The position numbers and the translations under genes are program-made. From contig NC_064619.1 of NCBI RefSeq assembly GCF_023898315.1, forward strand, positions 507,582,594-507,646,593: a DNA stretch of 64,000 nt. Reading direction: 5' to 3'. Below the pieces are notes generated by a model that was given only the letters and a program-made list of their open reading frames with translations, searched no databases and was not told the origin of the DNA. The stretch comes from Schistocerca nitens. Taxonomy: Eukaryota; Arthropoda; Insecta; Orthoptera; Acrididae. Below are positions 1-10,554 of the stretch, in pieces; the stretch's first letter is position 1; each line of letters opens with the position of its first letter.

Positions 1-612
1 AACGGAACGAAATATGAAGGTAATTTCAGCAATAATGAAATAAAGTGTGACAGGACCACTACAGTTTAAAATGTTAAAAAAGATGTTAAAAAAAGTATTC
101 CGTATTTTGAGAGATGGTAGTACATCCAATTAGCTCTAAAATGTATATCTTACTAGCTATGAGCATTTGTTAATTTTCGCTAGGGTGGAAAACGTCTCTT
201 CTACTGCGAACTCTTTGATTTCCTTGTTTTGAGGTAGTGTGGACCAAAGTAAGACAAAAATATCCAGCAAACAAGGGGTGATAAGAGATATGACGACTTG
301 ATCGCTATTATGATATACACCTATTCTGCTGCAAGCTCTCTGCAATTACAAACGACCTACAGACTGCAGTAACAAATGTGAGTCCAATTGTCCTTCCTAC
401 CATTCCAAAAACGGCTGGAGATATGGATCATGCTTGATGCAGTATCAGGCCATCTTCTCCGAAATGTCCGAGGACACCTCTCAGAGAAATTTAGCGGGCA
501 GTGGATGGATCAGAGAGGTCCACTTCGCTGGCTAACTCGTTTCTCTGAACTTATTCCGTAGGATTCTTCGCTGGGCGACACTTAAATTGTTTGGTGCACG
601 CAAAATCCCTTA
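1..612. other. unassigned AT-rich sequence
   Basis: No coding region with recognisable similarity, no inverted repeat and no SINE or transposon end is visible. Reading frames are short and interrupted. Confidence 0.5.
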
Positions 613-669
613 ATGATGTACAGCCACTACTGCAGTAAGACAGCAGGTTCGTTTCTGGTCCAAAAATCA

Positions 670-860
670 CTGATGTCAGCACTTTTCGGCGTCGTAATTC
701 CTGGAATTGCACTGGTTTCTGGTGTCAGCAATCTGGGGCTGTCAGCACATTCCAATGTCAGCATTTCCGGTGCTAAGGTAATTATGCTTGTTTGTTCAGG
801 GTCACTAGCCTCCCTCCACTTCCCCGTTTTCCTCTAGGGCAATGTCGAAAAGTCAGCATC
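670..860. repeat. short interspersed TGTCAGCA repeats
   Basis: The octamer TGTCAGCA occurs at 674-681, 723-730, 740-747 and 756-763, and a variant AGTCAGCA occurs at 851-858. Spacing is irregular (49, 17, 16 and 95 bases). This may be a decayed minisatellite or a cluster of one binding motif. I cannot assign a function. Confidence 0.4.
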
Positions 861-964
861 ACCATGCTCCAAGCCAATCACCGGGGTCCCCACTGCATTT
901 GGGCAATATGCTCTCCAATCCAAAACTGTGGCCTGTAGTTAGGCGACCATAACTACCGTAGCTG

Positions 965-1172
965 CATGTGTGATGCCAAATCTGGAAATTGGTGAAATTA
1001 GAAAACTGATCATAAAAATTGGGAGGCAACTGGTAAATTGGTAAGATACTAAATCTGGAAATTGATTAGGAAATCGGCAAACTGGTACAACACCAAGTCC
1101 AGAAATGAGTAACTTTTGCTGTAAAATTCTAAAATTTATAGGATGCCAAAATCGGAAAGTGAAAAATGGATG
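965..1172. repeat. degenerate tandem repeat
   Basis: Variants of a GATGCCAAATCTGGAAATTG-like unit recur near 970, 1045, 1089 and 1141, roughly 45-75 bases apart and strongly diverged. It reads as a decayed minisatellite. Boundaries are approximate. Confidence 0.35.
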
Positions 1173-1173
1173 T

Positions 1174-1233
1174 AAAAAATTGGCTCTGAGCACTATGGGA
1201 CTTAACTGCTAAGGTCATCAGCCCCCTAGAACT
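1174..1233 (-). mobile_element. SINE-A 3' part, first half of a split copy
   Basis: This is the A-rich 3' end and body of the tRNA-derived SINE-A family seen elsewhere in the window (GGCTCTGAGCACTATGGGAC and following), in minus orientation. It stops at 1233 where a LINE fragment starts, and resumes at 1737. The octamer CTAGAACT is present on both sides of the inserted LINE (1226-1233 and 1737-1744), as expected for a target-site duplication. The SINE was therefore there first. Confidence 0.7.
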
Positions 1234-1736
1234 TTTTTTGGTCATCAGTCTACTGACTGGTTTGATGCGGCCCGCCACGAATTCCTTTCCTGTGCTAACC
1301 TCTTCATCTCAGAGTAGGACTTGCAACCTACGTCCTCAATTATTTGCTTGACGTATTCCAATCTCTGTCTTCCTCTACAGTTTTTGCCCTCTACAGCTCC
1401 CTCTAGTACCACGGAAGTCATTCCCTCATGTCTTAGCAGATGTCCTATCATCCTGTCCCTTCTCCTTATCAGTGTTTTCCACATATTCCTTTCCTCTCCG
1501 ATTCTGCATAGAACCTCCTCATTCCTTACCTTATCAGTCCACCTAATTTTCAACATTCGTCTATAGCACCACATCTCAAATGCTTAGATTCTCTTCTGTT
1601 CCGGTTTTCCCACAGTCCATGTTTCACTACCATACAATGCCGTACATCCTCAGAAATTTCTTCCTCAAATTAAGGCCGGTATTTGATATTAGTAGACTTC
1701 TCTTGGCCAGAAATGCCATTTTTGCATGCAGTAGTT
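1234..1736 (-). mobile_element. LINE 3' end (RTE-like) inserted into a SINE
   Basis: The minus strand encodes about 109 residues (1245-1574) of the region after the reverse-transcriptase palm of a non-LTR retrotransposon. Landmarks are MWCYRRMLKIRW near the start, RRRDRMIGHLLRHEG in the middle, and AQERNSWRAASNQ just before the stop. The same segment recurs in a longer copy at 44.6-45.8 kb. The T-run at 1234-1239 is the A-tail read from the other strand, so the insertion is in minus orientation. It is 5'-truncated, as is usual for LINEs. The RTE-like assignment rests on recall of related proteins. Confidence 0.7.
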
Positions 1737-1825
1737 CTAGAACTCAGAACTATTTGAACCTAACTGACCTAAGGACATCACACACATCCATGCCCGAGGC
1801 AGGATTCGAACCTGCGACCGAATGG
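1737..1825 (-). mobile_element. SINE-A 5' part, second half of a split copy
   Basis: This continues the SINE interrupted at 1233 and includes the pol III box B complement (GGATTCGAACC at 1802-1812). Similarity to the family is lost near 1825, before the box A region, so the copy is 5'-truncated or diverged. Sequence from 1826 to 1990 has no assignment. Confidence 0.65.
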
Positions 1826-1992
1826 CTGTGTCGCAGTTCTTTAGATACAAGTCCATTTGCTTTCAGTCTCCTCCTTACAATTCTTGCAATGCAAGGTAAT
1901 TGAAAAATCTCACCCACTCGACGCCAACTGACGAATTGACTGGTGCATGTGTTGTTCAACACACAGTAGTTGTCACCCTCACTGGAATCAAT

Positions 1993-1993
<1 letters not shown>

Positions 1994-2037
<44 letters not shown>

Positions 2038-2050
2038 TGTGTGTGTTTTC
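1994..2050. repeat. (TG)n microsatellite
   Basis: A run of TG dinucleotides with one TGTC interruption near the end. Frames crossing it produce cysteine/valine or histidine/threonine repeats that are not genes. Confidence 0.95.
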
Positions 2051-2052
2051 GT

Positions 2053-2652
2053 GTTCACGCACAATCTGAATCAATACTATTAACATTAGAGAGACAACCA
2101 ACAATAAACATTGCATCAAATATGACTGTAAAGTATTTTAATGCGATGGGAAGTGACAAACTGAATTTTTACCCTACTCACGACCTGCATATTACGTTAA
2201 GTAAGATGTATTAACTCCATAGTACCGTTAGCAGAGACAGTGCGCTCGTGTTTCGAGGCTCGCGACAAGTGCAGAGATTAGCAGCGCCCAATGCCGCCGC
2301 GATTTGTTGACGTTGGCTGAGCGTGGACACTGCAGCAGACACTTCGACATAAACAGAAAGAAATCACATTGGCTCTGACTGCAGTGAGCGGGTATCACTG
2401 CCTGTGTGTTCTTATAGTAACCAACGTGAGACTCTACTCACAGGTGCCATGGAGGAATTGCAACGGGTATCATGTCATTAGTCATCAGAATATTAACCAG
2501 TGATGAAATGTCCACTCTATTTGAATCCCAAGAAAATAGGAACCTTCTCACCAAGGAATGTGAGGTGTTATCAAAATTTATCCAACATACAAAAATTAAC
2601 TGCAGGGCTTTCATGTATGCAGTAGTAGCACACAGGGAAATATTATGTCTTG
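2053..2652. other. unassigned sequence
   Basis: Nothing recognisable. A modestly GC-rich patch lies around 2225-2330. The frames at 2438-2705 overlap on both strands and match nothing I know. Confidence 0.4.
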
Positions 2653-2809
2653 GAAGCGTATATTTCATTTCCTCTTCTCATAATAACGCCCTTGTTTTAG
2701 TATGAAGTGAGAAAATAAACTCGAAAAACTAAAGTTCCTGAGAAGCATATCAGTCATTTCCTCTTCTCATATCATAACTTTTATTTTAGTATGAATTAAA
2801 AAAATAAAC
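2653..2809. repeat. diverged two-copy direct repeat, about 68 bp
   Basis: The segment 2653-2720 (GAAGCGTATA...AAAATAAAC) is repeated at 2742-2809 (GAAGCATATC...AAAATAAAC), with shared internal blocks TCATTTCCTCTTCTCAT and TTTTAGTATGAA. Copy starts are about 89 bases apart, indicating a local duplication that has since diverged. Confidence 0.7.
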
Positions 2810-3635
2810 AGTTTAAGGTTGTCAAGCATAATATGACACCAGATTCTTATCGTAGGCGCTATCAGAAACGCAAAAAGCAGGGAGCTGTCCATTCTTTTGT
2901 CCTACAGCCTGTCTGCTTTCATGCATTACTCCCGCTATGAGATTCTTATTTAAGGACTTGTGGGCATAAAGTTCTTCAGCAGAACAAGCCTTAAGTTATT
3001 GTGCTAATTACGGTATGGAAAAAATGCAACAAAGACGATTTCCCCTAAAGCAGTGGGGATATTTGCAAATGTCTGTATTCAGCAATGACTGCCAGCTGCC
3101 ACAACACTTCACAGAATCCATGCGGCAGGCAACACAACTGTGCGTGCACTTCAGACTTCATTCAGTAAGACGTCAGGAGATGGATGGAAACGTCAAATTA
3201 ACGTCGCTTTCCGAGTCGTATTCAATCCAGAATGAGGTGTTATTAAGGTAGTTGAGCGTTCTAGCAATTACACTTTTGTAATTCACATATGAGTATTCCG
3301 ATAGCCAAAAGAACCCGTTAGTGTGAAACTATCGGGAACTGCATTAATATCAAACTGCAAGAACTTGAGACAATACGTGGACTCTTCTCTTCGCTGGCGC
3401 CAAGTTTTAGTTAGAGCTATTGGTTGCTAGTGTTAGAGGCAGCTGAGTATGAATATCTGTATTCAGGTGTATAAATAAAGTATTGGTACATCTCAACGTG
3501 TGCTCCATCTTATTCACGGCAGGAGTGTCGCTGAGCATTTCAGTAGCAGCGTACCGATATCCCAAACAGCCGCAGTGCGTTAAAGGAACGATATGTTTCC
3601 CATTCTCCCCTTACCGGTGCCGGTCTAACTCCGGA
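2810..3635. other. unassigned sequence
   Basis: No repeat family or coding signal recognised. The 78-codon frame at 3015-3251 resembles nothing I know, and its codon use does not differ from its surroundings. Confidence 0.4.
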
Positions 3636-3639
3636 TATT

Positions 3640-3990
3640 AAATCCAAACAGGGGAACAGAGTGCCGTGGCTTTCCGATAAGGTGGAACCTCTAACAACTT
3701 CAGTGATCTCCAATGCCGATAGCGTCTGCGGTGCTCAGCTCGAAAAAATACCCTCGAAGCGTGCAGAGGGTTGTACCACGCGCGAGGCTCAAACAAGCCC
3801 CACAAAGAATACAACATATTGGCAATTTGGCGAGCAGCGGCGGAGAGGGCTCGGGCGCTCTTCCAGGGCGTGCCTTCAGCCCTCTTTCCCGTCACTGCCG
3901 CTGCTGGATTTAATTACTGTATTGACACGCGCCGCCGGTTACGTCCTGACACCGAAGTTCGATAACGGCCGCTCAAGACTCAATAATTGC
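3640..3990. promoter_or_regulatory. GC-rich island, possible regulatory DNA
   Basis: A GC- and CpG-rich block in AT-rich surroundings, with a TTTAATTAC core at 3909-3917. Overlapping frames occur on both strands, but none resembles a known domain, which suggests base composition rather than coding. A regulatory role is conjecture. Confidence 0.25.
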
Positions 3991-4233
3991 GTGTCCGTCA
4001 TGGCAGGCTGCTGGCCGTGCTTCATCCGAAATGAGGCAAATTCTGAGCGCATATTGTGTACCAGTGAAGCCCAAATGCCGCGCTACAGATTTCCGCTTAT
4101 ATAGCAAGACCTCATCAACATATATAATTGTGGAACATGAAAATAATTAACAGTCCAACAAAACACTTAGCAGGAATTAATTACATTTCTGTCCGCTATA
4201 AAGAACCATCACCGACTGTTGTAAATACTGGCC

Positions 4234-4445
4234 TATCAAAATCAGTGTGTGTGAAATATGATGGGACTTAACTGCTAAGGTCATCAGTCCCTAAGCTTAC
4301 ACACTACTTAACCTAAATTATCCTAAGGACAAACACACACACCCATGCCCGAGGGAGGACTCGAACCTCCACCGGGACCAGCCAAACAGTCCATGACTGC
4401 AGCGCCTAAGACCGCTCGGCTAATCCCGCGCGGCTATCAAAATCA
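4234..4445 (-). mobile_element. SINE-B (tRNA-derived), complete with TSD
   Basis: The element spans 4245-4434 in minus orientation, flanked by the 11-bp direct repeat TATCAAAATCA (4234-4244 and 4435-4445). Read on the minus strand it begins with a tRNA-like head (CGCGGGATTAGCCGAGCGGT), carries a box B version GGTTCGAGTCC, and ends in the SINE body. It differs from SINE-A between the boxes (CTGGTCCCGGTGG type). Confidence 0.85.
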
Positions 4446-4569
4446 TCACCGGTGTGATGGCAAGACTTTCAGAATACTATGGTTAAGCCATTAGCAGCAA
4501 CGAAATTAACCTATACGGTATGATAAGGGCTGTGTAGGCAACCTTTTTCCATAAAATATCAAACTTTAG

Positions 4570-4990
4570 ATAAGTTTGCCTCCAAGAAATCTTTACCGGA
4601 GGCTACTAGGGTTTATAGATATTTGACAGAGTCAGATCTATTGAAGATATGTCTGACAGGCAAAACACAAATTGTGTATGAGTCATTCAGCAATGTAATT
4701 TGGACAAAAGTACCTAATAATGCATTTGTGGTGTTTCATATAAGGAGTCTTAGCGCATATGAGGCTCTCTCATCACATTTGACGACGATAATACTGGTAC
4801 ACTGAAAGTCTTGAAGGAGTTGAAGGTGAAGACTGGTTGAAATACGCGAACCTTACTGGGGAAACTGGATAAGAAGCAAGTCGACGAAGCTGTGTTACAA
4901 GCCTAGAAAGTGTCCAAGCGGTCAAGGTCTTTGAAGAGGAGAAAGAGTGTGCATTCAGATGATGTAGAAGATGACGAAGATTACAATTGC
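4570..4990 (+). pseudogene. Mutator-like transposase C-terminal remnant
   Basis: A plus-strand frame starting upstream of 4623 reads ESDLLKICLTGKTQIVYESF and NVIWTKVPNNAFV. Further pieces follow in shifted frames: VLKELKVKTG, KKQVDEAVLQA, then an acidic tail SDDVEDDEDYN. This order (CL-GKTQ-ES-N-IW, a VLKEL helix, a basic stretch, an acidic C-terminus) matches my memory of the C-terminal part of the Mutator-like transposase domain proteins that are multicopy in insects. It has stops (from 4803) and frameshifts, so it is dead. The identification is from recall. Confidence 0.5.
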
Positions 4991-7782
4991 TGCAGCCTTT
5001 TAAGTGTTGTTTCTAAAATGTGTGCTTTTGTTTGAATTAATTTTTAATTGCAATTCCTGGAAAACAAAATTTTCGCAGACAAAGGACCCGTCTTCCCAGA
5101 CAGTTAACTTATAATACCCTTCTCGTACCACACCCTTAGAATGGTAGAGATCACCATTATATTTCAAGAAAAATGCACAAGATATTAAGACAAAAATGTA
5201 ACTTAAAAGATGCAAAGGAAAAAAAATCTCTAACATAACTCGTAAAATATATACGTCAAAGCTGAGGAGTTAATACGCGAAGCATGTATAAGAAGCATGC
5301 CAAAGTTTTATTAAGTTGCATGGAGTAGTTCGTAAGATTTAACGTTAGCGGGATGAACCATTCACACTCCGTTTAAGCAAGAAGTTATTTGGAAACAACA
5401 AGAAAACTGAATTCTGGTGTTGTTAGTTCCACACTGCTTTTTAGATGATACTGCCTGTCTAGTTAACATAACAGAAGACGATGTTTTACATTATCCGGAT
5501 GTAAATGCAATGGTGTAGCACATCCATCACAAAGCTATAATGCCTGAAGATGAAGGTGTAGTTTCTTCTAAATCGTTATCATATGATTACTCCCTAATTA
5601 CTGCGAGTCCATTGCAACGTCACTCGTCTGGGAGTGCTGGGCGAGACGACGAAAAATGAAAAAAAGGGGGGGGGGAGATGGAGGAATACTGTCAATAGTG
5701 CAGCCATAGCAAAACTGCTGTTCAGTAGTTCAAACTGATATTCTCCAGCAACGACACCCATTTCCAGTGGCAGGGGTTATGTGTAATCATTTTGAGCGGC
5801 TGTGTAAACAACAGCTTAATGCCAAAAATAAATAAATATCCATTTAGGGTGAACGATACATATCCTAGGCGTACAGTGATACGCATCTTCCATTCCAAGA
5901 AAGTGTTCGTCTGCACAGCGGTCTGGACCCTGTCTGTGGTCCGATACAAAAGGCGTATTTTACATACATACTGCCATAACTCTCTAATGAGGAAGAGCAG
6001 AAATAAGGTAAGTATAAACTGAACATAGAAGTTGCAGACCGCAAAGCAGACGAAGCAAAATTACACGTGACGGGCGAACGCGGGAGAATATAAGAAGCAG
6101 ATCAGCACAAAAAGAGAGGACATTTCTTGCTAAGGAAAATCTACAAATATCAGATAAAGGCCTTAATGTTAAAGAATTTCTGAGAGCGTACTTCTGTAGC
6201 GCAACAGTGTGTGTAAGTGAATCACGGACTGTACAGAAACGGAATAAAAGAGAGTTATATGTTAATTAGGCTACAAAAAGTTTCGTAGTAACAGAAAATC
6301 TTCAGGCGATTCATTCTCACAAAGTAGCAAAAATCTGCCGACATCATGACCTAAAACTAACTAATACGCTTTCATAATGTTAACATATTTTATTCATAGC
6401 TTCGGCACATTTCTGCAACATAGTGGCAATTAGTTACCTTACGACGTTCATCTACAACGAAAGCGGATTTTGCGTAATAAACGTACCTGAAATGCGCATG
6501 TTGCGTTTTTGTTAACTTTTACTTTATTTATCTACGAAGGCTGAAAATGATCAAACTTGAGTCGTTCCTAGACTGTTAACAAGTTTACTAAACCGCGTTA
6601 CATTTGGCACGTGACTAATTGTTGAATCAAAGTAACACGGGTTACACAGATTATCAAATTCTGATATGTAGAACGAAAAACCGATATGATCGTGGATCTG
6701 TTAGTGTCTGTGTGTTAGGTACACAGCTTTGTGGTGATCTGAGACAAATGGATTTGTTGTCCGGCTACACTAAGCAGACTGATTGATTCTCCTTTCAGGA
6801 ATCGTCAGCAGATATTTCAAATGGCGAAAGGTGAAGGCGAATACCAAGCAAAGGGCAAAGAGGTACCATATATTAATGCACCATTTCAGATGATTGGTAT
6901 GGCGTGCACGCAATGGTAATCAGAAAACCATTTATTAAACATCCTTTTTTGAAGGCGCTAATTTTCTACTCTAAACGAGTATTTTGCATGTGAAAGCGTT
7001 TTTTATGATGATCTACCTGGAACTGCGTCATTTGAGCTTTCTATAATTGTAAGCGGGCATTATCATTTACCTTCAGAGAGAACGATATGGATAGTGTTAA
7101 TGGGCAATATTTCCTGGCTCGCGAGGATACTGAGCTATTAAGTGACGCTGCTGTACGATTACTTCACATTAAATCGGTGACGTTTCTGAAAAAGTCATGC
7201 AGGAGCGCAAATCATTAGACGTAGAGATCCATGTATACATGCTACGTAAAAATTACATTGGCTGTGTTTGTGAATATCGTAAACAGCAGAGACTGCTGCA
7301 TATGTTGAAGATCAATAACTGATCTAGAGTCACATGACGATATGAGGTACTTCATTTACTCACCAGTAATTATTCTTTTCACACTTACTGTTGTTCTAAC
7401 TCAGAGAATTGTATCGGTGTCTTAAAATTGTACAAAAAAGCGTGGGAGAGTGGGTTTCGTTAATCGAGCTTATTCCAGGTTATATTTGTTCAAGAAAAAT
7501 AGAAAACTGAAATTTCTTGCACTACATTAGAATAGAGTTAGTTCGACCAAGATTTGTTTCACTTTTTGATGTTAAATGTAAGTACACTACTGTTTCTGAA
7601 AACTGCAGCACCAAGAACGGGACGTGTGGTTGCAGTGAAATTTGTTCCACTGATTAGGGACGTAACAATATACAAATTTTACACTCTAGAGTGTGGATCC
7701 GCCACACATTGCCATCAGAGCCTATAGACGTCAAAGCAAGGAATCAAAGAGGGTCTGAGTATGTTGTGGGAAACACACTTCC
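4991..7782. other. long unassigned AT-rich stretch
   Basis: No transposon end, SINE or convincing coding region was recognised in 2.8 kb. A G-run lies at 5666-5675. Frames at 5000-5236, 5722-5949 and 5792-6022 overlap on opposite strands and match nothing I know. Old, unrecognisable repeats are likely. Confidence 0.4.
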
Positions 7783-7847
7783 ATGTTGATGGTGTTAGGA
7801 CAGCAACCAGCCACAAATTTACTTTCAGTTCCTTTATTCAAAAGGTA

Positions 7848-7890
7848 ACGTTACCGGTTTCGAATCGTTGTGATTCATCCTCAGATGGTT
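7848..7890 (-). ncRNA. hammerhead-ribozyme-like motif, left arm
   Basis: On the minus strand the order is CTGAGGA (7878-7884), one extra base, a 5-bp hairpin GAATC/GATTC, GAAA, then CCGGTA. This matches the hammerhead core CUGANGA-stem II-GAAA with a very short self-complementary stem III (ACCGGT), apart from one extra base between the core and stem II. Stem I is interrupted by a mismatch in this arm. No activity can be claimed from sequence. Confidence 0.4.
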
Positions 7891-8662
7891 TACACGCTTT
7901 CTTTATGATATGTGGTGTCTTTTTTTTACAGATTAATTGTCCTAAAATATAAATAATACATAATTATAAACACGCCACACACAGATGGTTGCGTTACAGA
8001 TTTTCGTTGAATGTGACACGTGAAATGTCGGTTTGGAGTGTTTGTTTTCATAACATTCGTCCAACAGATGTGAATACATTCCCACTGCATTCTTACTGTT
8101 GCATACGTAAATTTTTCTCACTGAACACTTTAGATTTGTCACTGAGAAGATTTCTACCACGCACCAGATGTTTTGATACATACAAACAGCTTACAAACAT
8201 ATAAGTATCAAAGATGCTATGATATATCGTAACATTTGACGATGATGTCCTATGTTTGGAAACGATCATATATTCATTTACGCAACTATAATGCCTTTTA
8301 CACTAGTACAGAGACATTGAATATTTGAGTTGATATTGTTACATTAATTATAAAGGTGTTTTTTTTGTATGTAGCAGAACATGCGGTGCGTGATAGAAAT
8401 CTTCTCAGTGACAAATCTGAATTGTTCAGTGAGAAACATTTACGTGTGCAACAATAAGAATGCAGTTGGAATGTATTCACATATGTTGGACGAATGTTAT
8501 GAAAACAAACACTCCAAACCGACGTTTCACGTGTCACATTCAACGAAAATCTGTAACGCAACCATCTGTTTGTGGCGTCTTTATAATTATGTATTATTTA
8601 TATTTTAGGACAATTAATCTGTAAAAAAAAAACATACCACATATCATAAAGAAAGCGTGTAA

Positions 8663-8705
8663 ACCGTCTGAGGATGAATCACAACGATTCTAAACCGGTA
8701 ACGGT
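8663..8705 (+). ncRNA. hammerhead-ribozyme-like motif, right arm
   Basis: On the plus strand: stem I ACCGT (8663-8667), core CTGAGGA (8668-8674), one extra base, stem II GAATC/GATTC (8676-8680, 8686-8690), TAAA in place of GAAA (8691-8694), CCGG, TA, then stem I partner ACGGT (8701-8705). All three helices can form, but the conserved G12 is T here. The left arm has GAAA but a broken stem I, so the ancestral sequence may have had both. Confidence 0.4.
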
Positions 8706-8769
8706 ACCCTTTGAATAAACGAATTGAAAGTAAATTTGTGGTTGGTTGCTGTCCTAACACCATCAACAT

Positions 8770-9094
8770 TTGTCTCCAAACAACAGCCACGGTCTCCATC
8801 ATGTCATCATATGACAAAATTACACCTCCACGTTATTTGTGGCCACTTCCGATAATCATCGACAGTGGTTTCAGAAAAACCAGAACGAACAATTTGCTGA
8901 CTGACCATATTCCAGGCGTCTCCGATGGGCGACATGACAGATTAACGCGCCGCAAACTATAACACTTCATATTTATCATTTACATCATTTAACAATGTAG
9001 TCTCCCCGATTGCGATCACAATGGCAATGTCTAACAACGTACGTGGCCACGCTGTAGGGCAAGCTGGAACGGGACTCGTTTGAAAAAAGTAAAT
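8770..9094. other. unassigned sequence between foldback elements
   Basis: No coding or repeat signal recognised. Confidence 0.35.
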
Positions 9095-9648
9095 TCTGCC
9101 ACACTTTTACAAATAAATTCGTAAAACTTTGTCAGCATGACCAGGAAGGATTCAGGATTCACACTCATAGAAGTGGAAGTTCGAAAACATTATTTTTTTT
9201 TCGTGTGAAATTTCATCAATTTTCACTTATTAATGGCTGCATTTGTTGCTATAGGTAAACTTTTCTTCATAAGTTAGAGAGATTCTTAGATGAATTTTGC
9301 ACAGCAAACATACGATACTTACAGGTGTATGAAACCCTAGAATTTCTTTAATTTATGAAAAAACGAATGATCCGTTGTATTTTAAACTTCATGTTTAGAA
9401 GAAACACAAATTTTGTAGTTAATTATATAAATTTTTACCACAGTTTTAAATAGATTTGGAAAATTATAGAGTTTCACATACCTTTAAGTATGGCTTGTAT
9501 GCAGTGCAAAATTTATCGAACCATCTCTCTTACTTATGAAGAAAAGTGTACCTATAGCAACAAATGCTGCCATTAGTAAGTAAAAAAAGATGAAATTTCA
9601 CATGTTAAAAAAATTACTTCGTTATGTTTTACGAATTTATTTGTAAAA
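9095..9648. mobile_element. diverged foldback element
   Basis: Imperfect inverted repeat. The left arm (about 9095-9345) shares ACTTTTACAAATAAATTCGT, GTGTGAAATTTCATC, GCATTTGTTGCTATAGGTA and CTTTTCTTCATAAG with the reverse complement of the right arm (about 9465-9648). The centre is AT-rich. The arms are more diverged than those of the 7.8-8.8 kb element, so it looks older. Ends are approximate. Confidence 0.7.
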
Positions 9649-9724
9649 GTATAGACAGTGGACATTAAAATGTCCTGTGGTACCTCTCCTGCTCCAATTC
9701 GGTCCGTTTGACGTCCTACCCACC

Positions 9725-9882
9725 TTAAGAAGGCTGTAGATTGCAGTATTTAGCCGGAGATGAAGAGGCTTGCGTAGGACATAACAGCAGTAGGCACTGG
9801 GAGATGAAGAAGCTTGCACAGAATAGAGTAGCATGGAGAGCTGCATCAAACCAGTCTTGGGACTGAAGACCACAACAACAAC
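9725..9882 (+). mobile_element. LINE 3' tail fragment (RTE-like)
   Basis: GAAGAAGCTTGCACAGAATA, TAGCATGGAGAGCTGCATCA and the (ACA)n tail at 9871-9882 match, in reverse complement, the 3' end of the LINE at 44.58-45.77 kb. A partial duplicate of the same unit lies just upstream (GAGATGAAGAGGCTTGCG near 9757). Only the last coding residues and the 3' UTR are present. Confidence 0.75.
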
Positions 9883-10058
9883 ATGGACATAGCGTTCTGT
9901 AATACCACGGACGATATTCCAAACACATGTTCACAAACGTAGAAGTATTTACAAAAATTTCTTACGCAAATTCATATTTACTCAAGAAATAAAGACACAG
10001 ATTACGTTGAGGAAAAATTGGTCACATATTGCGGAGAGTATACAGTTATGATTATGAT

Positions 10059-10280
10059 GATCAAGAAAATTATTCAAATGGGTCTGAGCACTGTGGGACT
10101 TAACTTCTGAGGTCATCAGTCCCCTAGGACTTAGAACTACTTAAACCGAACTAACCTAAGGACATCACACACATCCATGCCCGAGGCAGGATTCGAACCT
10201 ATGACCGTAGCAGTCGCGCGGTTCCAGACTGTAGCGCCTAGAACCGCTCGGCCACTCCAGCCGGCGAGGATCAAGAAAAT
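10059..10280 (-). mobile_element. SINE-A, complete with TSD
   Basis: A complete SINE-A occupies 10071-10268 in minus orientation, flanked by GATCAAGAAAAT (10059-10070 and 10269-10280). The minus strand shows a tRNA-like 5' head beginning GCCGGCTGGAGTGGCCGAGC, a box A-like TGGCCGAGCGGTTCTAGG, a box B-like GGTTCGAATCC, and a SINE-specific body. The pol III boxes suggest a tRNA-derived promoter. It is not a tRNA gene. Confidence 0.9.
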
Positions 10281-10554
10281 ATGTGCTTTAGATGTTCAAT
10301 AGTGCAGATTCCCTGAGTGTTCCAGTGGAAACGAGTTAGCTTGGTATTGAAGTTATGCTAGAACGTTACCTCTTGTCGTTTTCGTAACACGGGCTCTGCA
10401 TACTATAATTGCCCTTATTAGAAGGAATGTGAACAAACTGACCACGGAAGGAGACACTGACAAACAGAGAGAGTAGTAAAGGCAAGGCGTTTAGTCCCTC
10501 TGCCGCTTATAAAATACGAAGCGTTAATTGTGAAATTTCGTACGTAAAATTAAT

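Larger units (their letters stand above)
7783..8769. mobile_element. foldback element with about 400-bp arms
   Basis: Sequence from 7783 (ATGTTGATGGTGTTAGGACA) is repeated as its reverse complement ending at 8769. The arms run about 7783-8190 and 8362-8769, differ at only scattered positions by eye, and enclose a spacer of about 170 bp. The short frames at 7942-8204 and 8298-8608 are the same sequence read in both arms, not genes. No target duplication is obvious. Each arm carries a hammerhead-like motif near its outer part. It resembles a non-autonomous inverted-repeat transposon whose superfamily I cannot name. Confidence 0.8.

Noticed and set aside
1900-2214. Cys/Val-rich 104-codon frame
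   Set aside because: It is produced by the (TG)n microsatellite.
7942-8608. Four similar small frames (about 70-87 codons)
   Set aside because: They are the same sequence read in both arms of a foldback element; no domain.
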